Source of the DNA: JAEUMD01 sp036768475
GTDB taxonomy: Bacteria > Pseudomonadota > Alphaproteobacteria > Rhizobiales > Hyphomicrobiaceae
Length of the DNA: 64,000 bases
Direction of reading: 5' to 3'
Assembly: GCA_036768475.1 (NCBI GenBank)
Contig: DAIPMW010000008.1
Location: 1-64,000 of the forward strand
Positions 1 to 6,614 of this stretch are shown piece by piece. A program made the translations under genes and the position numbers. The notes below the pieces were generated by a model. That model had not been told where the DNA came from and did not search any database. It saw only the letters and a list, made by a program, of their open reading frames with translations. How positions within the stretch are numbered: position 1 is the stretch's first letter; each line of letters begins with the position of its first letter.

Positions 1-47
1 GACTTTTAATCAGATGGCCGTGGGTTCGATCCCCACCCCGCTCACCA
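1..47 (+). tRNA. tRNA-Lys (anticodon TTT), 3' part only
   Basis: The window opens inside the anticodon arm. The 7-base anticodon loop CTTTTAA has TTT as its anticodon. It is followed by the 3' strand of the anticodon stem (TCAGA), a 5-base variable region, a T arm with paired GTGGG/CCCAC around TTCGATC, the 3' acceptor strand CCCGCTC, the discriminator A and an encoded CCA ending at 47. The 5' half lies outside the window, so the acceptor and D arms cannot be checked. The lysine identity rests on the anticodon. Confidence 0.85.
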
Positions 48-61
48 AGGATTTCAATGGG

Positions 62-244
62 TTAGGTGTTTCGCGTAAGGTGCTCAATGGGGTCATTTGA
101 ACCTTTACGGCGTTCAAATTCCCTGAACAACCAGACCCATTGTGCATAGAGACGCGCTTCTCTGGCGATCTCAGCAAGAGCAGCCTCTAACTCTGCAAGG
201 CGCCGCTCGTAGTGCTCTGCGATACATGCCTCACGGAGCGTCAT
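62..244 (-). CDS. Possible small helical protein beside tRNA-Lys
   Basis: An open frame of 60 residues, rich in Ala, Glu, Arg and Leu. Its N-terminal half has the heptad-like look of an amphipathic or coiled-coil helix, followed by a Trp/Phe-rich stretch and a basic end. I do not recognise a family. There is no clear ribosome binding site before the ATG at 244. The composition is protein-like, but the frame may be chance or a remnant of an element inserted at the tRNA. Confidence 0.3.
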   Translation of the reverse strand: MTLREACIAEHYERRLAELEAALAEIAREARLYAQWVWLFREFERRKGSNDPIEHLTRNT

Positions 245-340
245 TTCTGAGGGCTGTGGCGCATGGAATATCGCCGGAAGGACAAACAGATTTTGAATTG
301 CCGCACGACTGCAGCTTGCGGCGATCTCCGGGTGACCGCC

Positions 341-1678
341 TTATACCGCTCGCCGCCGTGTTGGTTTCAGACGCATTGCCAGAACCTTGTCAATTCGCCG
401 GCCATCGAGGTCCAGTACTTCGAAGCGCCAACCACCGGCGTCGAACCGCTCGCCGGTACTCGGGATGTGCTGCATCTGGGCGAGAACAAATCCAGCAACA
501 GTCTCATAATTGCGTTGCTTGGGCATTATGATGCCGATCTTGGCGACCATCTCATCGACAGGCATTGCACCCGAAAGGAGCCAGGAACCATCATCGCGCT
601 CAGTGGCGTAGGGCTCGATGCCGATGCGGTCCGATTTGAACGCACCGGCAATGGCTTCGAGGATATCTGCGGGCGTCACCAATCCTTCAAAATGCCCATA
701 TTCGTCATGAATGAGGGCCATTGGAACGTGTGCCTCGCGCAGGACGCCGAGCACGTCGAGTGCATCCATTGTTTCCGGCACAATCGGTGCCTTACGAATG
801 TGAGGGTGCACCTCGAAAGCTGCTCCACCGAGAATGCTCGCCAGCAACTCCCTTGTCTGCACCACGCCGACCAGCGCATCGCGGGAGCCTTCTCCAACCG
901 GTAGGCGGGAGTGCGGTGTGGTAATCAGGCGTTCTTTTATTTCAGCGTCGGTGAGATTGAGGTCGATCCAGTCGACGTCGGTGCGCGGCGTCATAAGACC
1001 GACGACCGCGCGATCGGCAAGGCGCATCACACCGGCAATCATTTGGCGCTCGCCTGTCTCGATCACGCCTGCCGTCTCTGCCTCTTCGATAAGTGCGCGA
1101 ATCTCTTCGTCAGTCACGCGCGTTTTGCTCTCGGTCGATTGACCAAACAGCCGAAATACGAGCTGTGTCGAAGTGTCGAGCAGCCAGACAGCCGGGGCAG
1201 CGCCGTTGGCGAAAAGCACCATGGCCGGCGCCACAGAGCATGCGATGCCTTCGGCATTACGCAGCGCGAGGTTTTTGGGCACGAGTTCGCCGACGATGAC
1301 AGACAGATAGGTGATAACAGCGATCAACAATCCATAGCCCAGTGGACCGGCGACTGCATCGGATACACCAATGTCTCGCAGCGCATTCGATGCGTGAGGG
1401 CCGAAGGCCTCGCCGGAGTAGGCGCCGTTCACGATTCCGATCAGAGTGATACCGATTTGAACGGCGGAAAGAAAACGGCCAGGATTGGTCGCCAGCGACA
1501 AGGCTGCATCAGCCCCCGTCCGTCCCGATGCGGCAAGCGCCTTGAGGCGCGGACGACGCGCAGAAACGATGGCCAGTTCGGAAAGCGCGAAGAGGCCATT
1601 GAGGAATATCAGGGAAAAGATGATGAGCAGTTCGGTCAAGATAATCGCAACTGACGGGGCGCGTCCAAGCCACTCCAC
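341..1678 (-). CDS. CNNM/HlyC-CorC family membrane protein with CBS pair
   Basis: A 445-residue protein with the three-part layout of the family. An N-terminal DUF21/CNNM membrane domain (about residues 8-200) has four hydrophobic segments and the conserved VGELVPKNLAL stretch. A CBS pair follows (about 215-345), then a CorC_HlyC transporter-associated domain (about 355-440). Relatives are called haemolysin-like or CorC and are linked to Mg2+/Co2+ or Na+ handling; the substrate here cannot be told. The frame opens with GTG at 1678. It is a single transcription unit on the minus strand. Confidence 0.9.
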   Translation of the reverse strand: MEWLGRAPSVAIILTELLIIFSLIFLNGLFALSELAIVSARRPRLKALAASGRTGADAALSLATNPGRFLSAVQIGITLIGIVNGAYSGEAFGPHASNALRDIGVSDAVAGPLGYGLLIAVITYLSVIVGELVPKNLALRNAEGIACSVAPAMVLFANGAAPAVWLLDTSTQLVFRLFGQSTESKTRVTDEEIRALIEEAETAGVIETGERQMIAGVMRLADRAVVGLMTPRTDVDWIDLNLTDAEIKERLITTPHSRLPVGEGSRDALVGVVQTRELLASILGGAAFEVHPHIRKAPIVPETMDALDVLGVLREAHVPMALIHDEYGHFEGLVTPADILEAIAGAFKSDRIGIEPYATERDDGSWLLSGAMPVDEMVAKIGIIMPKQRNYETVAGFVLAQMQHIPSTGERFDAGGWRFEVLDLDGRRIDKVLAMRLKPTRRRAV

Positions 1679-2033
1679 TGTGGGCTGATCGGCAAATACT
1701 ATGGATGTGTGTGGTGCAGGTCAATCAATGAGCGGCAGTGCGTCTAATGAGCCTGCTTCGGTGCCTTGGCCAAAGATGCTCTTGGCCCAAGACGTTGAAC
1801 GGATCGTGATGATCACCCCGTCGAATACATAAGGAGCGAACCGGTTTGACGTCATGAAGCACGGCCATGCTGCTGACGTCGGCGCATAGATTTGCGATCA
1901 GTCGCGTGGCAGCAAGATGTCCAGCGTTTCAGCAAAGCTCAGGCGGCAAGGAACCATCGGCACGATTGGCGTGTTTGCTCACCAGGAGTGCGGAGTCTCG
2001 CACGAGGGCTTTCACATCGTGGTTCGGAACATT
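1679..2033. other. Intergenic region, no gene seen
   Basis: This is the divergent spacer between the CNNM-family gene (minus) and exoD (plus). It presumably holds both promoters. I found no exact EcfG-type promoter, RNA gene, repeat or convincing short coding frame in it. Confidence 0.5.
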
Positions 2034-2621
2034 ATGGCCGCCGACCAACACGCCCACGATCTTGAGGATCTGCTGAACCAGCTGGAAAACACCGGTTCAG
2101 GCGGCGGACAGGTCTCGGTACATGACATATATGAGCGGATCGGCCACCGGTCATATGGGCCGCTCTTGCTTGTCCCGGCACTCGTTGCATTGACGCCGAT
2201 TGGCGCAATACCGACGCTTCCTACAGTTCTGGCAGTCATCGTCATTGCACTCGCCAGCCAGCTTATGGTCGGTAAAAAATCACCGTGGCTTCCGCAAATT
2301 CTCCTGCGTCGCAAGATCAGCAAGAAGCGATTAGAAAAATCGCTTGGCTACGCGCGCCCGCTGGCGCGAATGGTCGATAGGCTCATTCGGCCTCGTTTAA
2401 AGACATTGACGCACGGTCCGTTCGTTCACGTGATGGCTGCGTTTTGTGTGATGCTCGCTTTGGCCGTTCCGCCACTCGAACTCGTGCCGTTCGGGAGCAC
2501 GCCAGCGTGGTTTGCCATCGCCCTGATCGGCCTGGCACTGTTTGCGCACGATGGTCTGCTGGCGGCAGTTGCGATGATCTTGACAGCGATCAGCGTGTAC
2601 CTGCCCTTCAAATGGTTCTAG
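2034..2621 (+). CDS. exoD: Exopolysaccharide synthesis ExoD family protein
   Basis: A 195-residue membrane protein starting at an internal ATG (MAADQH...). The open frame extends upstream, but that extension does not look like the family. The ExoD core is visible: a soluble helical N-terminus, then a GHRSYGPLLLVPALVALTP segment with the proline-rich membrane hairpin, a basic loop with several Lys/Arg, and three further hydrophobic segments ending in LPFKWF. ExoD proteins are inner-membrane proteins first tied to exopolysaccharide production and alkaline tolerance in rhizobia; their biochemical activity is unknown. It stands alone between the CNNM and YetF genes. Confidence 0.88.
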   Translation: MAADQHAHDLEDLLNQLENTGSGGGQVSVHDIYERIGHRSYGPLLLVPALVALTPIGAIPTLPTVLAVIVIALASQLMVGKKSPWLPQILLRRKISKKRLEKSLGYARPLARMVDRLIRPRLKTLTHGPFVHVMAAFCVMLALAVPPLELVPFGSTPAWFAIALIGLALFAHDGLLAAVAMILTAISVYLPFKWF

Positions 2622-2751
2622 CCCACCACTGTTCTGACCTGCGCAATAAAATTGCGCGAATGCCTCCACAGCACCGATAAGAAATTCGCGACGAAAAGTG
2701 GCAACGTCACCCTCGCTACACTCTGGCTGCACATCGCAAGGAGTTGCATCC

Positions 2752-3333
2752 ATGAATGAAAATTTCGCACCACTCGATTTGATGCGTCTGCTGCTTGGTG
2801 AAGGCGAAAAGGCGACCGCGCTTTTCTATATTGAGATTGTCATTCGGACTGCGGTGATGCTTGCCTATACCGTGGTTCTTGCTCGGCTTGTCGGAAACGG
2901 TTCGGTAGGCCAAGTCGGCCCATTTGAGCTGGTGCTTGTGATTGCCATCGGGTCTGCGGCTGGCGACCCTATGTTCAACCCGGACGTTCCGCTCGCTCAC
3001 GGACTGGTCGTCATAACGGTCGCCATTCTCCTGCACCGGCTGACCCAGATCCTCAGTGCGAAGGGCGGGGTACTTGCAGCCTATCTGGAAGGCTGTCCGA
3101 CGCTCGTTGTCGAGAGCGGGCGCGTCTTGGAAAGCAGTCTCGGACACGGTACGCTCACGTATGGAGAGCTGATGGCGATGCTGAGGACCGCCGGCGTCAG
3201 AAACGTGGGCGAGGTCGAGAGCGCCTGGTTCGAGACGACCGGACGGCTTAGTGTCTTCCGGTTTTCACCTGGAGCGGAGCGTCAGGGTGAGAGCACGTTT
3301 CCGGTCAAAAGTAAGCGCCAATTGCTGCATTGA
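2752..3333 (+). CDS. YetF/DUF421 family membrane protein
   Basis: A 193-residue protein starting at ATG 2752, with AAGGAG about nine bases upstream; the frame is open further upstream but that part is not family-like. It has three hydrophobic segments (about residues 25-45, 55-75, 80-100). The C-terminal YetF cytoplasmic domain carries the characteristic PTLVVESGRV and LTYGELMAMLRTAGV stretches. DUF421 proteins are small inner-membrane proteins of unknown biochemical role, often found in stress and sporulation settings. The C-terminus is slightly extended and basic. Confidence 0.85.
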   Translation: MNENFAPLDLMRLLLGEGEKATALFYIEIVIRTAVMLAYTVVLARLVGNGSVGQVGPFELVLVIAIGSAAGDPMFNPDVPLAHGLVVITVAILLHRLTQILSAKGGVLAAYLEGCPTLVVESGRVLESSLGHGTLTYGELMAMLRTAGVRNVGEVESAWFETTGRLSVFRFSPGAERQGESTFPVKSKRQLLH

Positions 3334-3631
3334 CGAACTGTAACCCCTCAAGCGGCTTTGTTAGGCCTGCTGGCGTTGCGGAGCGATGTTGGAGTTGAAC
3401 ACGGCTATTGGCCCGGCCGAAAGATAGAGTTGTGGCCGACGCTGCGATGCCACTTATCGTGCCGCGTTGATCGTGATCGGCAGAGATGAAAGCCGTCGTA
3501 CTTCGATCTACCCGCCCCGCCGTATATTGAAGCACGATCCTCACGTGGATCGGCTGCAACGGAGCCGATGCGCCTCGCGGGGGGAACGGAACCGCTGGCT
3601 GGCGGGTTACTTCAAAAACAGGATGGGAAAA
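3334..3631. other. Intergenic region with a weak EcfG-like promoter
   Basis: No gene is seen. Near 3588-3613 there is a GGAAC box followed after 17 bases by GGTT rather than the expected CGTT. It would be a one-mismatch EcfG promoter for the small protein at 3632. I give it little weight alone. Confidence 0.25.
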
Positions 3632-3835
3632 ATGGTGCGCAAGAAACAGAATCAAAGTCGCAGGCTCAGCAACGATGAACTCGACCGACAGGTGGACGAA
3701 AGCATCCGAGAGTCGTTCCCGGCAAGTGACCCGCCTGCGATCGGCAACCCCGAGACACTTCCACCCGAGGGTCGGCGGGTGGACCGCAAGCCTCCCAAGA
3801 TGCCACCGATCGACGGCAGCGGTGACGACGAATAA
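3632..3835 (+). CDS. Small hydrophilic protein with SFPASDPP motif
   Basis: A 67-residue, highly charged protein. The middle carries the ESIRESFPASDPPA motif found in many short alphaproteobacterial proteins of unknown function; the C-terminus is Pro-rich and acidic. The chosen ATG at 3632 has the purine-rich GGATGGGA just upstream; an ATG at 3623 is also possible. It lies in a group of small proteins, several of which have EcfG-type promoters, so a stress-associated role is likely but not shown. Confidence 0.65.
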   Translation: MVRKKQNQSRRLSNDELDRQVDESIRESFPASDPPAIGNPETLPPEGRRVDRKPPKMPPIDGSGDDE

Positions 3836-3932
3836 TCCCGATCGTTGGAAAATTCCATCCCTTGCCAGATGCGGCGTGGCTTCGGTGCTTAACGCATGGG
3901 CGCTACATGAGATGAAGATTGGGCCGAGCGCA

Positions 3933-4304
3933 TCAACGGAGCATGTACCGGCTTGCCACAAGCCGCTCGATTGCGTCTCGAAGTTGCTGGCTGACAGACG
4001 TCCGGTCTCTCCGTGCGGCAAATTCTGAAGGGACGATCGTATCGCGGATCAACATAAGGGCCGCGATTTTTTCCTCGGTACTGTCACTTGAAAGCGCAAT
4101 GCGCTCGATACGCTTTCTGACCGCCAGCTCGCTTTCTCCATCCAGTGATTTCGTCATCATATTCTGCAGCTCCATTCGGTCATTTTCTGCGTACGGGTGC
4201 GGAAGAGAAACTCTGGCCACTCTATCTGCTCCTATTAGGGCGATAACCAAACAAAAAAGTGGAGGCATATAAAACCCCGGCAAAATTGTTTTCAAAAACG
4301 CCAT
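3933..4304 (-). CDS. Small membrane-anchored protein of unknown function
   Basis: A 123-residue protein. It has one N-terminal hydrophobic segment (about residues 9-28, LPGFYMPPLFCLVIALIG) and a soluble, charged helical remainder ending in a basic tail. The ATG at 4304 has GAGAAAG upstream; a TTG at 4427 would add 41 unconvincing residues. I recognise no family. An exact EcfG-type promoter at 4466-4491 points at this gene, which supports both its reality and a general-stress role. Confidence 0.6.
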   Translation of the reverse strand: MAFLKTILPGFYMPPLFCLVIALIGADRVARVSLPHPYAENDRMELQNMMTKSLDGESELAVRKRIERIALSSDSTEEKIAALMLIRDTIVPSEFAARRDRTSVSQQLRDAIERLVASRYMLR

Positions 4305-4465
4305 CACCAAGCTTTCTCGCTGCCAATTTAAATTCCGAAGCGAGGAAACCCCCGGCGCATGAAGTAAGGTGTTGGCTGAAGGTGCGATGAAGAGCGGTAT
4401 TTGTTGACTGGTCGATACTTCTTGCAAGCCTGTCCAGCCTCACAATCATGACCAGCCATAGCCTT

Positions 4466-4491
4466 AACGTTCGTCTCGGGATTGTAGTTCC
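4466..4491 (-). promoter_or_regulatory. EcfG-type general stress promoter (17-base spacer)
   Basis: On the minus strand it reads GGAAC, 17 bases, CGTT, matching the EcfG/RpoE2 consensus exactly. It faces the small membrane protein ending at 3933, whose ATG lies about 160 bases downstream. It is back to back with the plus-strand match at 4669-4693. Confidence 0.65.
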
Positions 4492-4668
4492 CGAGCTGAA
4501 CCGGTCCGGAATTTTCCGAAACAGAAGCGGTCGAACCATTTAGCCGGCCAGCTTTGCGCATCGCTTGCCGAGGCATCCGGCAGCTTGTTCGTTCCGGCAG
4601 CATTGCCACCTGGTCTGCTGGTGCCGAACGATTGCGCCTATCGATGGCGATGCCTTCGTACATCGAGC

Positions 4669-4693
4669 GGAACCAGAGCTGTGCCAACGCGTT
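4669..4693 (+). promoter_or_regulatory. EcfG-type general stress promoter (16-base spacer)
   Basis: GGAAC at 4669-4673, 16 bases, CGTT at 4690-4693. It reads toward a possible 24-residue peptide at 4747 and the secreted protein at 4859. Confidence 0.6.
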
Positions 4694-4746
4694 TAGGGCA
4701 TGATCATTCGTCTCAGCAATAAAGTACTTTAGCAGAAGGTCAACGG

Positions 4747-4821
4747 ATGCTGGAATGGGCGCTGGTGTGCGTTTCCTGCATCGCATTCCTCGCACCGTCT
4801 GTTAGCCGATTTCGAGTCTGA
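4747..4821 (+). CDS. Candidate 24-residue hydrophobic peptide
   Basis: A very short frame whose product is almost entirely hydrophobic and contains two Cys (MLEWALVCVSCIAFLAPS...), like a single-span membrane peptide. AGAAGG stands nine bases before the ATG. It sits about 50 bases downstream of an exact EcfG promoter and 37 bases before the next gene. Short frames of this sort also arise by chance, so this is only a candidate. Confidence 0.25.
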   Translation: MLEWALVCVSCIAFLAPSVSRFRV

Positions 4822-4858
4822 TTTTTTGAGGTGTCGACGGACTTTGCGGAGAAGCAGC

Positions 4859-5248
4859 ATGACCAGGTCGAACGCGGCGAGAGGAAGATCGCAATCACTA
4901 TCGATCATATTGCTCATTGTCGTAGCGACCCTGGCGCGCCCTTCCATTCTCCTAAGTTCAGAGCATGACCGCCTTCACGAATACTATCGCCACTGGAAGA
5001 CAACTGACGGTAATTCGTGTTGCAGCAACCGGGACTGTAAGCCTGTTGAGCTCCGCGTCACGAACGCAGGTGTGCAAATCTTTGCCGAAGAGCGATGGGT
5101 AGATGTTCCGAAGGAAAAGATCCGTCCCTACATTTCGCCCGACGGGAGAGGTCACGCCTGCATCATTCCCCCATTCAATTTACAGAGCGGTTCGCCGCTA
5201 CCTTTGGAGAAACGCATATTGTGCGTGGTCGGTTCTTGGGGCGCATAG
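4859..5248 (+). CDS. Secreted protein with CCSNRDC motif, unknown function
   Basis: A 129-residue protein. The N-terminus has a basic start and a hydrophobic core (about residues 12-28) typical of a signal peptide. The mature part has an HEYYRHWKT stretch, then a Cys cluster CCSNRDCKPV and a final Cys pair region near the C-terminus. Short exported proteins with a CC-x4-DC-x-PV pattern are common in Hyphomicrobiales, but I know no assigned function; the cysteines suggest disulfides or metal binding. GCGGAGAAG precedes the ATG. The upstream EcfG-type promoter suggests stress control. Confidence 0.7.
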   Translation: MTRSNAARGRSQSLSIILLIVVATLARPSILLSSEHDRLHEYYRHWKTTDGNSCCSNRDCKPVELRVTNAGVQIFAEERWVDVPKEKIRPYISPDGRGHACIIPPFNLQSGSPLPLEKRILCVVGSWGA

Positions 5249-5398
5249 AAATCAGGCAAGAGCGAAGAGGCGGGGCCAACGAGCCAGCTCGCAAAATTGT
5301 CGTTCACCCAAGCCTGTGATTGCGACCCGGCTCGCCAGCGATCCTGCGCGGAAACGCTCTGACTTTGCCGTCAGAGCGCCAGTGCACAGTGTTTCAAC

Positions 5399-5423
5399 GG
5401 AACGGGATGCGCGTTCCCGCGTT
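5399..5423 (+). promoter_or_regulatory. EcfG-type general stress promoter (16-base spacer)
   Basis: GGAAC at 5399-5403, 16 bases, CGTT at 5420-5423. The downstream ATG of the small membrane protein is at 5467, a usual leader length. Confidence 0.7.
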
Positions 5424-5466
5424 GATCCTTTTCCAGGTCGGGGGCCCGTTCTGATTGGAGGCAACG

Positions 5467-5757
5467 ATGGCCCTGCAGAAAAAACGCCCCGTAACATTCG
5501 AAGGAAGCATCGTTCGCGGTGCCATTGAAGGTGCCGTTGCTGGCTGCCTTAGCGGTCTAGGATTGACTGTTCTACATCCTGCTCTCGCCGAATTGTTCAA
5601 CCAAGCTTCCGGTCTCGTCGGTATTGCGAGCTTCCTGTTCGTCAGCGCACAGGTTGGCGTCGTCTTGTCGATTCTCACACAGCTGGGTCTGAGTCCGGCA
5701 ATGGCAAACACCGCTGCTCGCAAATCCGATGATCGCCGACGTATCCATTGGCGCTAG
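5467..5757 (+). CDS. Small membrane protein of unknown function
   Basis: A 96-residue protein with a basic N-terminus, a glycine/alanine-rich amphipathic stretch (RGAIEGAVAGCLSGLG) and two hydrophobic segments (about residues 27-45 and 50-75), ending in a basic tail. TTGGAGG precedes the ATG by six bases. No family is recognised. Its own EcfG-type promoter lies 44 bases upstream. The stop codon runs straight into a 26-base-pair hairpin repeat that may act as its transcription end. Confidence 0.65.
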   Translation: MALQKKRPVTFEGSIVRGAIEGAVAGCLSGLGLTVLHPALAELFNQASGLVGIASFLFVSAQVGVVLSILTQLGLSPAMANTAARKSDDRRRIHWR

Positions 5758-5870
5758 AGCCTCACGGTCTCGATGGAAGCACAACTGCTTCCATCGAGAC
5801 CGTGAGGCTCTCAATAAAGAGATAGAGCAGGCGGCAATGGCCAGTCGTGATTCAATCAAAACCTGACCTG
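5755..5870 (+). repeat. Dispersed repeat, module C, with perfect 26-bp hairpin
   Basis: Begins at the stop codon of the preceding gene. Arms 5756-5781 and 5786-5811 are exact reverse complements around the loop CAAC. The part after the hairpin (AGAGATAGAGCAGG ... ACCTGACCTG) recurs at 24368-24489 and 42967-43085, so this is one copy of a dispersed element. Confidence 0.8.
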
Positions 5871-5964
5871 TGCTCTCCTGGTGAGGCGACGCCTAGCGTA
5901 CCTGATCAGCGTCGTGGCGCTGATCGGCCAGCGGATTGTGCTGAGTGCAGCTGAGTGCACGCAC

Positions 5965-6174
5965 TCATGGCTTACGCTCTTTCTTCTGAGTTCCGCTGCT
6001 TCTCTCGCCAGGCTTCTGGTCAGCACTCTCACTCATTTTCTCGGCCATTTTCTCTTTCAACTTTTCTTCCGGCATGTCCGCGATGTTCTCTCCGAACGCC
6101 GGTGTCGATGAAGATCCATCGCCTGGGTTGGTTCTGGGATGACCTTCTTGTCTCGGATTTTTCTGCGTAGTCAT
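5965..6174 (-). CDS. Small hydrophilic stress-type protein
   Basis: A 69-residue protein, almost wholly polar and without a hydrophobic segment. It has a Lys/Glu/Met-rich helical middle (PEEKLKEKMAEKMSES) and basic ends, and looks intrinsically disordered. A strong ribosome binding site AAAGGAGG lies six bases before the ATG. An exact EcfG-type promoter at 6208-6232 drives it. No family name can be assigned; a protective or regulatory small protein of the general stress response is the natural guess. Confidence 0.7.
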   Translation of the reverse strand: MTTQKNPRQEGHPRTNPGDGSSSTPAFGENIADMPEEKLKEKMAEKMSESADQKPGERSSGTQKKERKP

Positions 6175-6207
6175 TGGAAACCTCCTTTGACAACGTGTTT
6201 TCCCGGT

Positions 6208-6232
6208 AACGCCCCCATTGGTTGAAGGTTCC
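6208..6232 (-). promoter_or_regulatory. EcfG-type general stress promoter (16-base spacer)
   Basis: On the minus strand: GGAAC at 6232-6228, 16 bases, CGTT at 6211-6208. The small hydrophilic protein starts 34 bases downstream. Confidence 0.75.
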
Positions 6233-6614
6233 GCGGGCTGGCCCGGACGGTATTCAGCGCATGGCCAACGCGATTTCGAGCCGCACAGCAGAGGTAGGTC
6301 TCGCGAAGCGGGACAAGACCATGTTTAGGCTCGTCCATCACCCAGTCCCATAATTCCGGCAAGCGTATCGCATTTCGGCAAGGAGGGGACAGAGGTTGAT
6401 CACGTGAAGGCGCCGTTATGGACGCTTGTCAGTTGATGGGGACTGAGTTAACTAGCGTGGCGGCAGGGGACCTTCGTAAGGGCATGGCCATTACGAAGCC
6501 TGGAGGGATGACACGCTGATAGACATATCCGGGGCACACCGCCAGCAGGCGATCGTACCTGCGCGTGATGTCACCAAGCTGAACTATCTTCCGTATGTCG
6601 ATGGCCTGCGTGCG

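Noticed and set aside
3588..3613. Near-match EcfG promoter (GGAAC-N17-GGTT) before the SFPASDPP protein
   Set aside because: One mismatch in the -10 box; not counted among the ten exact matches, only noted.
3305..4021. A 238-codon minus-strand frame
   Set aside because: It overlaps the well-supported small SFPASDPP protein on the other strand and the 3' end of the 3933-4304 gene, and its composition is unlike a folded protein.
4328..4795. A 155-codon minus-strand frame
   Set aside because: Two EcfG promoters lie inside it, no ribosome site precedes it and no domain or membrane pattern is visible. I treat the interval as regulatory.
6171..6362. A 63-codon minus-strand frame upstream of the small hydrophilic protein
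   Set aside because: It spans the EcfG promoter and ribosome site of that gene; no independent support.
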